Shown: piece by piece, positions 36,656-49,269 of the stretch
Layout: each line of letters begins with the position of its first letter
Numbering within the stretch: the stretch's first letter is position 1
NCBI GenBank assembly: GCA_026826555.1
Contig: JAKSZT010033094.1
Location: 1,107,799 to 1,171,798, forward strand
Source: Tolypeutes matacus
Taxonomy: Eukaryota; Chordata; Mammalia; Cingulata; Chlamyphoridae
Reading direction: 5' to 3'
Length of the DNA stretch: 64,000 nt
Notes under the pieces: model-generated
Databases searched by the model: none
What the model saw: the letters and a program-made list of their open reading frames with translations, nothing else
Told to the model about the DNA's origin: nothing
Program-made: the position numbers and the translations under genes

Positions 36656-37548
36656 TCTAGCAGTTTGATATTGTTTATGAATTCCAAAAAGAGATATTGG
36701 ATTATGTTTGTGAACTGGTCTGATCCTCTGGGCATATTAGATTGTATTGGATTCCAGGGTTTCACTTTTACTTGATTAAAAAATGATTAAGGCTGGAGAG
36801 AGTGTGGTCTACAATGTGAACTATGGTCCATGCTTAATGGCAAAGCCCCAGGATGTGTTCATCAATTGCAATTAATGTGCCACACTTATGAAGGATGTTT
36901 ATGTGGGACATTGTGGGAAGTGTGGGAGGTGGGGCGTTGGGAATCCCTATATTTTTTTGTGTAACACTTATGTAATCTAAGTATCTTTAAAAAAAAATTT
37001 TTTTTTTTTAATGATTAGGGCTTTGATTGGGCCATGTCAGTAGGACATTGAGTCCCTGTCCCCTTGGTGGGTGGGGACTTACAGAGAAAACAACACGGCA
37101 GAGGAGTTAGTTAGAGTTTGGGATGCTGGAGTTCAAGGAAGTAAACACACAGGAGAAGAACACAGAGGAATAAAGACAATTCCATAGACACAGCAGAGGC
37201 CCCGGGAAGAGAGATGAGTGTTCACTTGACAGTTTATAGCTGACCTTGTGGATAGAGCAGAGCAGCTACACCCAGAAACAAGCCTGGGGAGAGAGTCAAG
37301 ACTTATCCCAGCCTACAGCTGATATTGGAAGAAGCTGGGACCATGGAGCCTTAAGAGGAAGAGGAAGCCTGAACCCTTGCAGATCTCAGTAGCCATCTTG
37401 CTCCAACACATGGCAACAGACTTTGGTGAGGAAGTAACTTGTGCTTTATGGCCTGGTAACTGTAAGCTTCTACTCCAAATAAATCCCCTTTATAAAATCC
37501 AACAGATTTCTGGTATTTTGCATCAACACCCTTTGGCTGTCTAATACA
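36656..37548 (+). mobile_element. Solo LTR, family A, with a nested L1 piece
   Basis: It starts TCTAGCAGTTTGATATTG (the terminal TG mutated to TC) and ends GGCTGTCTAATACA. A perfect 5-bp duplication GTTGC lies at 36651-36655 and 37549-37553. AATAAATCCCCTTTATAAA marks the poly-A region. It is longer than its relatives because of a 215-bp L1 3'-end insert at 36795-37009. Confidence 0.88.
36795..37009 (+). mobile_element. L1 3'-end insert within the LTR
   Basis: GGAGAGAGTGTGGTCTACAATG to TAATCTAAGTATCTTTAAAAAA is the last ~200 bp of L1. A 13-bp duplication AATGATTA(A/G)GGCT lies at 36782-36794 and 37010-37022. It is followed by an A-run, then a T-run. Confidence 0.85.
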
Positions 37549-37744
37549 GTTGCTTATGTTTTGGTGTAAAGTGTAAGAATCCAATGCCTAATACAGGATC
37601 CTGAAGATATTTCCCTATGTTTTCTTCTCAAGCTTTAGCACTCATATTTAGGTCATTGATGCATTTTGACTGAATTTTTATATATGGTATAAATGCTCAT
37701 TTTCACTCATTTGCATGTGTATATACATCCAGTTTACCCAGGAT

Positions 37745-39533
37745 CAATTTTTTTTATTAGAGAAGTCGTAGGTTTAAGAAAAATCATGCAGAAATTACAA
37801 GGTTCACATACATCTCCATCACATGCACAGAATTCCCTATTATGAACACTTTGCATTAGTGTGCTATATTATTTACAATTGATTTAGCAATATTATTATA
37901 ATTATACTATTAAATATAGCTTATAGTTTACATTAGGGTTAACTGTGTTGTACATTCCTGTTATCTTTTAAAACTTTTATTCTTATATAAGCAGTATAAA
38001 GTTCCTGTTTTAACCATATTCAAATATAAAATTAAGTTGAGGTAAATACACTTGAAATGTTGTGCTGCCATCACTACCATCCAGTACCCAAATTTTCCAT
38101 CATGCCAAACAAACTTTGTATCCATTAAGCACTAACTCCCCATACCCTGCCCCCACCCTGGACCCTGTTATCCTATTCTAGTTTCTTACTCTATGAAATT
38201 GCTTATTCTAATTATTTCATATCTGTGTATCATACTATATTTGCTATTTGTCTGGCTTATTTCACTCAACATGATTCTTCAAGGTTCATCCATATTGTCA
38301 CATGTATTAGAAATTCACTTCTTTTTATGGCTGAACAATATTTCATTGTATAAATAGAATATGAAACTATATTTTTAAAAATCCATTCATCAGTTGCTAA
38401 ACACTTGTGTTGCTTCCATCTTTTTGGCAATTGTAAATAATGCTAACATGAACATCAGTGTGCAAATATCTGTTCTAGTTCATGCTTTCAAGTTTTGGGG
38501 TATAAACCTACAAGTGGGATTGCCAGGTCATATAGAAATTCAATACTTAAATTACCATGCAACTGCAAAACTGTTTTCCACATTGGCTGCGTGATTTTAT
38601 TTTGCCACCAACAATGAATGAGTGTTCTAGGTCTCCACATCCTCTTCCAACACTTGTTATTTTCTGTATTTTTAAATAATAACTATTGGAATAGTTGTGA
38701 AATGGTTTCTCATTGTGGTTTTGGTTTGAAATTACCTAATGGCTGATGATGTTAAGAATCTTTCATCTGCATATTGGCCAATTGTATATCATCTTTAAAA
38801 AAAAGTCTTTGCAAGTATTCTTCATGTTATTGGGCTAAGAGTTCTTTTTCTTCTTGAGTCAATGTAGGTAGTTCATGTGTTTCTAGGAATCTGACCATTT
38901 CATCTAGGTTATCTAATTTGTTGGCATACAGTTATTTATAATATCCTCTTATAGTCCCATTTATTTCTGTGGGGTTGGTAGTAATATATACCCTTTCATT
39001 TCTGATTTTAGTTATTTTTTATCCTCTTTTTCTTTTCATTTTTCAGTCCAGCTAAAGTTTTGTTGATTTTCTTGATATTTTCAAAGAACCAACTTTTGAT
39101 TTTGTTGGTTTTATCTATTTTTTTTTTTAATTCTCTAGTTCATTTATCTCTGCTGTAATCTCTGTTATTTCCTTCCTTTTGCTTGCTTTGGGTTTAATTT
39201 GCTAATTTTTTTTCTGGGTCCTCCTGTTGTGAAGTTAGGTCTCTGATTTGAAATCTTTTCTAATGTAAGCATTTAGAGCTATAATTTCTTTCTTAGTATT
39301 AGTTTCCTACCACTATAAGTTTTGGTATGTTTTGTTTTCATTTTCATTGGTCTCAAGATATTTCTTCATTTCCATTGTAATTTCTTCTTTGACCTATTGG
39401 TTTTGTAAGAGTGTGTTGTTTAATTTCTACTTATTTGCATATTTTCAGTTCTTCCTCTGTTATCATTTTCTAGCATCAGTCCACTGTGGTCATAAAGGGC
39501 AAACTACATAATTTCAATGTTTTTAAATTTATT
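37745..39533 (-). mobile_element. L1 3' UTR and ORF2, minus strand
   Basis: The 3' UTR (TTATTAGAGAAGTCGTAGGTTTAAG) leads into ORF2 text (CATCAGTTGCTAAACACTTGTG, TTTCTAGGAATCTGACCATTTCATC). The interior is partly deleted, jumping from the ORF2 end near 38.8 kb to the endonuclease-RT linker at 38.85 kb. No open frame. Confidence 0.75.
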
Positions 39534-39545
39534 GAGACTTATTTA

Positions 39546-39793
39546 TTTATTTATTTATTTTAATAGATTTTATTTATTTATTTATTTATCCCCCCTTGCT
39601 GCTTGTGCTCGCTGTGTCCATTTGCTGTGCGTTTTTCTGTGTCTGCTTGTCTCTCTTTGTTGCGTCATCTTGCTGCGTCAGCTCACCACGCTGCACGGGC
39701 TGGCTTGCCTTCACCAGGAGACCCCGGGAATCGAACCCCGGGCCTCCCATATGGTAAATGGGAGCCCTTTTGATTGAGCCACATCTGCTTCCC
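39546..39793 (-). mobile_element. DAS-type SINE
   Basis: TTTA-repeat tail, CCCCCCTTGCTGCTTGTGCTCGC, the reversed B box GGGAATCGAACCCC, and end GAGCCACATCTGCTTCCC. Duplication GAGACTTATTT is present at 39534-39544 and 39794-39804. It split L1 ORF2. Confidence 0.92.
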
Positions 39794-40235
39794 GAGACTT
39801 ATTTTATTTTATGACATAACATATGGTCTTTCCTGGAGAAGAACACATGTACACTAGAAAAGAATGTGTTTCCTCATTCTATTAAGTATTCTATATATGT
39901 TTGCTAAATTTAGTTGTTTTATAGTATCATTCAAGGCTTCTATTTCCTTATTGAACTTCTCTCTATATTTTCTATCCATTATTGAAAGTTGTGTATTGAC
40001 TTTCCTACTAGTAATGTAAAGTCACTTATTTCTCCCTCCTAATCTGTTTCCAATTGACTCATATATTTTAGTGTTATGCAGTTAAGTGTATATACAATTT
40101 TTTTTTTCTTGTGGAACTGACACCTTTATCAGCACATAATGACCATCTTTTTCCCTTGAAACAGTTTTTGACTTATAGTCAATTTTTATCTGATTTATTA
40201 TAGCTAGTCCAGCACACTTTTTTAACCCATTAAAA
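39794..40235 (-). mobile_element. L1 ORF2 (endonuclease part) continued
   Basis: Minus-strand L1 text resumes after the SINE (GGTCTTTCCTGGAGAAGAACAC, TTGACTTTCCTACTAGTAATG). No open frame. Confidence 0.7.
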
Positions 40236-40515
40236 TTTTTTTTTTAATTCTCCCCCTGAGATGACTCCCTCATCTGTCTGCTCATTGTTTGTCTTCTTTA
40301 GGAGGCACTGGGAACTAAATCCAGGACCTCCCATGTGGGAGGTGAGTGCCCACTGCTTGAGCCACTTCCACTCCCTGCTGGTTGCGTCATCTCCTCGTTG
40401 CATTATCTGCTGGTTGCAACATCTGCTCATTTTCTTTGGGAGGCACCAGGAACCAAACCTGGGACCTCTTATGTGGGAGGCAGGTAACCAACTGCTTGAG
40501 TCACATCTACTCCCT
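40236..40515 (-). mobile_element. Dimeric tRNA-derived SINE
   Basis: There are two modules in tandem, each with AGGAGGCACTGGGAAC / GGGAGGCACCAGGAAC, ACCTCCCATGTGGGAGG / ACCTCTTATGTGGGAGG and a GAGCCACTTCCACTCCC / GAGTCACATCTACTCCC end. No clear duplication was resolved. Confidence 0.8.
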
Positions 40516-40524
40516 TTTTACCCC

Positions 40525-43189
40525 TTTTTAATCATTTTTTCTTTATTAGAGAAGTTGTGGGTTTAAAGAATAATCATGTATGAGATACAGGATTAACATA
40601 TAACACCCCACCACCTATACTTTGCATTAGTGTGGAACATTTGTTACAATTAATGATAGAACATTTTTATAATTGTACCTAATTAATGTCCATGGTCTAA
40701 CTTAGGGTTCACTGTGTAGTGTACGTCCATGGGTTTTTAAAATTTTTTTATTCTGTTACCATATATATAACCTAATATTTCCCCCTCTTAATCATATTCA
40801 GATATATATTTCAGTGCTGTTAATTGCATTGACAATGTTTTGCTACCATCACTACCATCCATAACCAAAATATTTCCATCATTCCGCAATAGGAAACATA
40901 TACATTTTAAGCCTTAACTTCCCATTCCCTATCACCACACCATTCCCTGGTAACCTATATTCTAGATTCTGACTGTATTAGTATGCTTTTTCCAATTGCT
41001 TCAAATCAGTAAGATCATTACAATATTTGCTCATTTATGTCTGGCTTATTTCAATCAACATGATGTCTTCAAGTTACACACATATCACATGTATCAGGAC
41101 TTCATTCTTTTTAATGCTGAATAAAATTTCATTGTACACATATGCCACATTTTATTTCTTCATTCCTCAGTTGATGGACTCTTGGGTTGCTTCCATTTTT
41201 TGTCAGTTGTGAATAATGCTGCTACGAACATCAGTGTACAATTATCTGCTCAAGTCCCTGCTTTCAATTCTTTTGGGTATAGACTTAGCAGTGGGATTGC
41301 CGGGTCGTATGGTAGTTGTATATTTGGTTTCTGATGGCCAGCCAAACTGCCTTCCACAGCATCTGCACCATTTTACATAGCAACCAACAATGAATCCATG
41401 TTCCTATTCCTCCGCATTCATTCCAATTGCTATTTTCCATTTTTAAAAATAGCACAAATTCTAATGGGTGTGAAATAGTATCTCATTTTGTTTTTCATTT
41501 GCATTTCCCTGATGGCTAATGATATTGAGCATCTTTTCATGTGCTTTATGACAATTTGTGTATCTTCTTTGGAGAGATGTCTATACAAGTCTTTTGCCAA
41601 TTTTAAAATTGGGTTGTTTGTCTTTTTTCTTGTGAAGTTGAAGAATTTCTTTATATAGTCTATATATTTAAACTTTATCAGATATATGGCTTACAAATAT
41701 ATTCTCCCTTTAGGTAGGTAGTCATTTTACTTTTATGATAAAGTCTTTTGAGGTACAAAAGTTTTTAATTTTGATGAGGGCCCATTTATCTATTTTTTTA
41801 TTTTGTTGTGCTTTGGGTGTAAAGTCTAGAAATCATTGCCTAATACAAGGTCCTGAAGATGTTTCCTTATGTTTTCTTCTGGGAGTTTGATAGTTCTAAT
41901 TAGGTCTTTGATCATTTTGTGTTGATTTTTGTATATGAAGTGAGATAGGAATCTTCCTTTTTTATGCAAATGGGATCTAATTTTCTGAGCACCATTTGTA
42001 GAAAAGACAATTTTTCCCAATTGGATGTTCTTTGCCACCTTATAAAAAATCCATTGGCCATAAATGTGAGGGTTGACTTCTGAGCTCTCAATTTGATTCC
42101 ATTGGTCTATATGGCTGTCCTTGTGCCAGTAAGATGCTATTTTGATTATTGTGGCTTTGTAATAACTTTTACTATTGGGCAATGTGAGTCCTCTTCATTC
42201 TTATTTTTCAAGATGGCTTTAGCTATTCAGGGTCACTTATAATTCCATATAAATTTGATAATTGAATTTTCCATTTCTGGAAAGAAAGTTGTTGGAATTT
42301 TGATTGGGCTTTTTGAATCTATAAATCGATTTGGATAGGATTGACATCTTAAAAATATTTAGTCTTCCAATTCATGAACGTGGAATGTCCTTTTATTTAT
42401 TTGGGTCTCTCTTGATTTCTTTTAGCAATGTTTGGTAGTTTTATATGTACAAGTCCTTTACATCTTTGGTTAGGTTTATTTCTAGATATTTGATTCTTTT
42501 AGTTGCTATTGTAAATAGTTTTTTTTTCTTGATTCTTCATCCAATTGTCCATTGCTTGTGTATAGAAACTCAACTGATTTTTTTGTTGATCTTGTACCCT
42601 GTCACTTAGCTATATTCATTTATTAGCTTTAGATTTGCTGTGGATTTTTTCAAGGTTTTCTGTATGTAAGATATCATCTGCAAATAGAGAAAATTTTACT
42701 TCTTCCTTTCCTATTTGGAGGCATTTTAGTTCTATTTCTTGCCTAATTGCTCTGGCTAGAACTTCTAGTACAATGCTGACTAATAGTGGTGACAGTGGGC
42801 ATTCTTTTCTTCTTCCTGGTCTTGGAGAGAAAACTATCAGTCTTTCACTATTAAGAAGGATGTTAGCTGTGGACTTATCATATATGCTTTTTATCATTTT
42901 GAGGAAGTCTCCTATTCCTAGAGTTTTAAGTGTTTTCATCATGAAGCAGTGGATTTTGTCAAATGCCCTTTCTGCATCAATTGCGATGAGCACTTGTTTT
43001 TTTCCTTCATTCTATGTGGTGTATTACATTAATTGACTTATTATGTTGAATTACTCTTGTATATCAGGAATAAATCCCACTTGCTCATGGTGTACAATTC
43101 TATTAATACACTGTTGGATTTGATTGCTTATATTTTGACAACTTTTGCCTCTATATTTAAAAAAGACATGGTCTGTAGTTTGATATACT
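40525..43189 (-). mobile_element. L1 3' UTR and ORF2, minus strand
   Basis: The 3' UTR at 40.53-41.0 kb is followed by the ORF2 C-terminal half. A 42616-42993 piece holds [19 protein letters not shown] and LFADDILH (the RT catalytic FADD). A 41826-42182 piece holds ASYWHKDSHIDQWNQIE. Multiple stops and frameshifts. Confidence 0.82.
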
Positions 43190-43202
43190 TGTAGCATCTT
43201 TA

Positions 43203-43446
43203 TTTTTTTATTTTTTAAAGATTTATTTATTTATTTACCGCCCCCCCCCCCCTTGCTGCTTGTGCTCACTGTATCCATTTGCTTTGTATTTTTCTGTGTC
43301 TGTCTCCCTTTTTGTTGCATCATCTTGCTGCGCAAGCTTACTGCCATGCGGGCCAACTTGCCTTCACCAGGAGGCCCTGGGACTTGAACCCGGGGCCTCC
43401 CATATGGTAAATGGGAGCTCAACCAATTGAGCCACAGCCGCTTCCC
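43203..43446 (-). mobile_element. DAS-type SINE
   Basis: Tail, a 14-C run (43242-43252 region), GTGCTCACTGTATCC, a reversed B box (GGGACTTGAACCC) and GAGCCACAGCCGCTTCCC. Perfect 13-bp duplication TGTAGCATCTTTA at 43190-43202 and 43447-43459. Confidence 0.93.
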
Positions 43447-43459
43447 TGTAGCATCTTTA

Positions 43460-45360
43460 ACTGGCTTGATTTTTAGGGTGATATTGGCCTCTTAAATGAG
43501 TTAGGGAATGCTCCTTCTCTTCAATATTTTAGAAGAGTTTGAGCAGAATTACAATTACATTTTCTTGGAATGTTTGGTAGAATTCCCCTGTGAAGCCACC
43601 TGCTCCAGGACATTTCTGTGTTTGAAGGTTTTTCATTAATGTGACAGCTTGAATTTTGTAAATACCAAAAAGAGATTATGTTTTTGAACTAATCCATTCC
43701 TGTGGGTGTGAGGTCATTTGATTGCATTAAATTCAGTTATGGGGTCTTTGATTAGATCACTTGATTAGATCACTTTAGGGCTTTTGATTGGACTCTATCA
43801 GTGAGGTGTAACACAGGTTGTGTCTCTGCTCTCTTGCTGGGCCTTATACAAATGGAGATACAGAGGAAGACACACAGAGAAAGAGCACTGCAGGAAAATA
43901 GAGAAAGCCCAAGAGGCTATGAGAGAAGTCCTGGAGTCTGAAATCAGCAGAGGACAGAGACATGGAAAGAGGCCATGGAGCATCTCAAAGCTGAGATGAT
44001 GAGCCCAGTCATATGCTTGATCTTCCACAGTTGGACTCCAGGATATGGTGAGCCAGGAGGGTAAGGCAGGGACCTCAGCAGAGACCAACCTACCAGCCAC
44101 CATTTTGCTTTGTCATGTGGCAGGACCCCAGAATCATCAGTAGCTGACTTTGGTGAGAATGCAGCTCTGCTGATGCCTTGATTTAGATATTTCATGGTCT
44201 TAGAACTGTAAGCTTTTACCCTAAATAAAATTCCCACTATAAAAGTATTTTGCAGTGGCAATCTTTGGTAAACTAAGACATTTAATGATTCAGTCTCTTC
44301 AATGGTTTGTTGAGATCTTCTATTTCTTCTTATGTCAATGTAGTTAGTTTTACATTTCTAAGAATTTGTCCATTTCATCTAGGTTATCTAATGTATTGAC
44401 ATATAGTTGTTCATGGTATCCCCTTAGAGTCCCTTTTATTTCAGTTGGATCTATAGCAATCCCCATTTTCATTTCTGATATTTGGTATTTGTATCCTCTA
44501 TCTTTTTTTGTCTAGCTAAAGTTTCATCAATTTTATTGATCTTAAGAAAGAATCAGATTTTGGTTTGGTTGATTCCCTATTTTTAAAATTTCATTTATCT
44601 CTGTTCTAGTATTTGTTATTTCCTCACTCCTGCTCACTTTGGATTTGGTTTGTTCTTTTTCCAGTTCTTCCAGTTGTGAGTTCAGGTCTCTGATTTGAAG
44701 TCTTTCTTTCTTTTTTTTTTTTTTTTTTTAATATAAGCATTTAGAGTTATAAATTTTCCTTTCAGCACTGCCTTTGCAGCATCCCATAAGGTTTGGTATG
44801 TTGTACTTTCATTTTCATTCATCTCAAGCTATTTTTTAATTTCATTTGTGATTTTCTCTTTACCCCAGTGGTTGTTGAAGGGTAGGTTGTTTAATTTTCA
44901 TATATTTGTGAATTTTGCATTTCTCTCTGTTATTGGCTTCTAGCTTCCTTCCTTTGTGTTCTGAGGATATACATTGTATGATTTCAATTTTTTGAGACTT
45001 GTTTTGTGACCTCCCATATGATCTATCCTGGAGAATGATCCATGTGCACTTCAGAAGATTGTGTATTCTGCGTTTGGTGGGTGAAGTGTTCTATATATGT
45101 CTTTTAGATCTAGTTGGTTTAGAGAATTGTTCAAGCTTTGTATTTCCTTATTAATCTTCTGACTAGGTGTTCTATCCATTATTGAAAGTGATGTATTAAA
45201 GTCTCCTACTGTTAATGGAGAACTGTCAACCTTTCCCTTCAAATCTATTAATATTTGATACATGTATTTTGGAACCCTGCTGTTAGGTGCCTGTATATTT
45301 ATAATTGTTACATCTCCTTGTTGAATTGTCTACTTTATCATTGTATAATGACCATCTTTG
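43460..45360 (-). mobile_element. L1 ORF2, split by an LTR
   Basis: Minus-strand ORF2 text runs from the RT-endonuclease linker (43.46-43.64 kb) across the LTR at 43640-44280 to the endonuclease region. A piece at 45051-45263 contains LDLKDIYRTLHP. No open frame of useful length. Confidence 0.78.
43640..44280 (+). mobile_element. Solo LTR, family B
   Basis: It starts TGTGACAGCTTGAATTTTG and ends GGTAAACTAAGACA, 641 bp, with CCTAAATAAAATTCCC as the poly-A region. Near-perfect 5-bp duplication ATTAA / TTTAA. Confidence 0.85.
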
Positions 45361-45365
45361 TCCCT

Positions 45366-46005
45366 TGTGGCAGTTTGAGATTATTTTATGAATCCCAAAA
45401 AGAGAAAGATTATGTTTGTAAACTAGTCTGTTCCTCTGGGTGTGATACCCTTTGATTGTACTAAATTCAATTGAGGGGTCTTTGATTAGATTACTTGATT
45501 AAGATTGCTTTAGGGGTTTTGATTTGACTACATCAGTGAGCCTTGACTCAGGTTGAGTCTCTGCCCCCTTGTTGAGTTTGATATAAATGTACTCACATAG
45601 ACAGAGAAAAAGGAAACTGCCATGAGAGAGAAAATATTCTGGTTTTGCCCACAGCTGAGCTGCAAGGACAGAAGCTTTAAGAGACAAGCCCTATGCCAGG
45701 AGAGAGAGGACTCTACAGCATGAAGCCCTAAGAGGTAGGAGCCCCAGAGCAACTCAAGAGAAGACAGTGAGCCTGGAGGGAAAGGCAGAAACTTGTGCAG
45801 AGATTGGCAGCCATCTTGCTTCACCACATGGCAAAAACCCAGGATCAACAGTAGCTGACTTTGGTGAGAAGCATCTCTGATGGTGCCTCAGTTTGTACTT
45901 TTCATGGCTTTGGAATTGTAAGCTTTTACCCCAAATAAATCCCCCTTTTAAAAGGCAACCGTTTTCTGGTACTTTGAATCAGCAGCCATTTGGCAAGCTA
46001 AGATA
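45366..46005 (+). mobile_element. Solo LTR, family B
   Basis: It starts TGTGGCAGTTTGAGATTATT and ends GGCAAGCTAAGATA, 640 bp, with CCAAATAAATCCCCC near the end. Perfect 5-bp duplication TCCCT at 45361-45365 and 46006-46010. L1 text reads straight across once the LTR is removed. Confidence 0.92.
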
Positions 46006-49000
46006 TCCCTCATAACTGTTTTTTACTTAAAGACTATTTTATCAGATATTAGTATAGCTACCCCAGATCACCTTTCATTCCTACTCTCATGATATATTTT
46101 TTCCATCCTTTCACTTTTAATTTACTTGTCTCTTTGAATTTAAGATGAGTCTTGCAGACAGCATATAGTTGGATCACACTTTTTTTATCCAGTCTACCAA
46201 TCTCAGCCTTTTGACTGGAGAATTTTATCCATTTACATTTAAAGTCACTACTCATAATCAGGACTTTCTTCTGCAATTTTGCTATTTACCCTATGTATGT
46301 CATAACTTTTCTGTCCCTCAATTCCATTAAAGTTTACTTTTATATTTATTTGATTTATTGTTATGTATATTGAGTGCCTTCTCATTTTTCAATAGCAATT
46401 TTTTCATCTATTTTTCTTGTGGTTACCAGGGGCTATAATTTAACATCCTAAAAATATAATAATCATGTTTGGTTTGATAACAAGCTAACTTCAACTGCAC
46501 ACACATATACTTTTACTATACTCTTTTCTCCCCCTACCTTTTAAAAAAAAAATCTTGTTACCACTTATGTCTTTGGACATTTTATATCAAAAAGCATAGA
46601 TTTATCATTAGATTTTATGCATTTGCATTCACAACCTGTGGGAAGTAAGAAGGGTAGTTACATAGCAAAAAATACAATATTACTGGCACTTATAATTACC
46701 CAAATAGTTACCTTTACCACAGTCTTTATTCTTCTTTGTTGCTTGAATCACTGTCTAGTGTCCTTTTCTTTCAGTCTGAAAAACTACCTTTAGCATTGCT
46801 TGTAGTGCAGTTATAGTAGTGGTTAATGTCTTAATCTCTCCCTAATTTCTGAAAGAAAGTCTCACTGGATATAAAATTCTTGGCTGGCAGTTGTTTTCTT
46901 TCAGCATTTTAATTATTTTAACCCACTGCCTTCTTGCCTCTGTGTTTTCTGATGAGAAATCAGCACTCAATCTAATTGGGACTCCCTTGTATGTACTCAT
47001 TGTCTTTCTCTTGTAGCTTTCAGAATTCTCCCTGCCCTTTGCATTCAATACTTTTTTCATGTTTATCCTGTTTGGTGTTCTCTGGATGTGGCAGTTTGAG
47101 ATTATTTATGAATCCCAAAAAGAGAAAGATTATGTTTGTAAACTAATTTATTCTTCTGGGTGTGATAACCTTTGATTATATTGTATTCAGCTGAAGGTCC
47201 CTTGATTAAATTACCTGTTAAAATTAGGACTTTGATTCAACAATGTCAGTAAGGCATGACTCAGGAAGAGTCCCTACCCCCTTGGTGGGCTGATATAAAT
47301 GGTCACTCACTCAATAAGATGCGTGAGAAGAGAAGAGAGCTCTGTCATGTTTGATCCTGGGACCCAGGGGAGAGATGAGCCATTTGCCTGATAGTTTGCA
47401 GCTGAGAGGGCCTGGAAAGAAATGAGCCATATGCCAGAGACTGATATAGGAAGCCCTGAGAGACCAGGCAGAGACCAGCAACTATCATGCTTCAACACAG
47501 TAACTGGCTTTGATAAGAAAGCAACCTTGAGGTGGGCACTTTAGGGCCTTGTAACTTTAAGATTCTACCCCAAATAAATACCTTTATAAAAGCCAACAGA
47601 TTTCTGGTACTTTGCATCAGTACCCCTTTGGCAGACTAATACACTGGGCTTCTCATTTTTTTGCTAAGTTTGGGAAGTTCTCTATCATTTCTTTGAATAT
47701 TCCTTCTGTGCTTTTCTCTTTTTTCTCCTTCTGGAAGACCCATAATGCATATATTGATGGGCTTGATGGAGTCCCTGATGTGTCTTAGACTGTTTCCCTT
47801 TTAATATTCATTTTTCCTTTCTGCTCCTCAGCCTGACTCATTTCCAGTATCTTGTCTTTGAGTTTACTGATTATTCTGCCAATTCTAATCTGCACTGAAA
47901 TCCCACTGGATATTTTCCATTTCAGTTATTGTGGTCTTCAACTCCACTAGTTCTGTTTGGTTCTTTTGTTAAAATTTCTATCTCTTTACTAAGAATATTA
48001 TATTCCTTATTTATTGTTTTCCTGATATCCTTTAGTTCTTTCTCTGTAGTTCCCTTCATTTCCTTGGATAATTTTTTAAAGGGTTTGTTTGGTATGTCTA
48101 CATTCTCATCTTCATTGTTGGTGTTTTATGGATTTTTACCCTCTTCCTTTGTCCAGCATTTCCTATTTCTTTGTCTTATACCCTTTTGTTGCACATTTTA
48201 ATATTTTAAATTGTTAACTCTGGGATTTATTCCCTGAGATGTCTGTTTCTTGATTTTGTAAGCAGCTGGTGTTAAGACAGATATTTTCCTGAGCTTCAGC
48301 CCCCTTATCAGGAAGGTCTGCTCAGGGTGAATGCAGAATGCAGGGTTTCCCCTGTGTTTCTGGGCCTCTGTCTTGGTCTGGGGTTTTGTTTGTTAGTTGT
48401 TTTGGAGCTCCCCTGTTTACAGGATTTTGGTTATCTCCATTTCCCAGAAGACTGACCTCCCTCTCCTAGGTGTTTGAAGCTGGCAGGCCTTTGCCCAGAT
48501 GGTGCACCTGTTTATTTTCTCCTTTCAGTGTATCAAGCTGCTTTTGCCTGGAGGGCATATTGTGGGAAAAGTGGAATGTCAGAAAGGGCTCTTCCAAGTC
48601 AGTTTTTCCAAGACACAACAGGTTCAGGTTCCAATATGCCCAGTGGAGGAGATCTGGCAGGGTGCCAAGAACTTCTCCAAGGGCTCCTCAAAGCTGAGCT
48701 TTCCTGGTCTGCCCTGCATATGCAGCCCTTCAATTATCCCCTGCAGTCCGAGAAACTATAGCATCTTTATGTCTCCACTGCCACTGCCCAGGGGAAAGTT
48801 GAAACAATGGCTACTGTCCCTTTGTCCAGGGCAGGTTGAATCAATTACTTCTGCCTCCTCTGTCTTTGTGGGCTGAAACTATGGCTGCTTTCTGAGCTAG
48901 GCTTCTGTGATCAAATTTTCTAATCAAAAGTCATAATCAGTGATCAGCATTGCCTATCCCTGTTCTTGGGGCAGAGGATTTTAATATCCCTTTCTGTCAC

Positions 49001-49260
49001 CAGCAAGCTATCCAGTGGCTGGAACACACAGTGGCATGCTGTTAGAGTCAGAGATGGGCAACAATAACCACCATATGGAGACAGCAATTTACTGGTTTTT
49101 ATCATAATTTACCAGCCTCTTCCACTTTTCCCTGAATGCTTTATAGTGTTCTACTGTCCTAGGTAAAATAGTTATTTCAGACATTTACTGCCTGTTTATT
49201 AATAGTTATTCTGGTGGAGGATTTAATTCTGGAGCTTCCTATTCTGCAATCTTCCACAAT
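46006..49260 (-). mobile_element. L1 endonuclease start, ORF1 and 5' UTR, minus strand
   Basis: It continues from 45.36 kb. ORF1 C-terminal text is at 46842-47060 (RLSADFSSENTEARRQW, CQPRILYPVRLSF). ORF1 N-terminal text resumes after the LTR (47.64-48.2 kb). A GC-richer 5' UTR follows (48.2-49.26 kb). With 40.5-45.4 kb this makes another near-complete but badly broken L1. Confidence 0.75.
47087..47643 (+). mobile_element. Solo LTR, mixed A/B type
   Basis: The start TGTGGCAGTTTGAGATTATT matches family B, but the end GGCAGACTAATACA matches family A. It is 557 bp. The 5-bp duplication CTGGA / CTGGG has one mismatch. It splits L1 ORF1. Confidence 0.88.
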
Positions 49261-49269
49261 CCTCCTCTG

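Larger units (their letters stand above)
36333..37744 (-). mobile_element. Continuation of the old L1 ORF2
   Basis: Sequence resumes exactly where the 35-kb L1 interrupted it (TATCTCCTGTTGTTAAATTATAC), is split again by the LTR at 36656-37548, and resumes with TTATGTTTTGGTGTAAAGTG. It is heavily diverged. Confidence 0.75.

Noticed and set aside
48470..48876. Three overlapping readings of 75-125 residues
   Set aside because: They lie in an L1 5' UTR with higher GC; no domain and mutual overlap in three frames.
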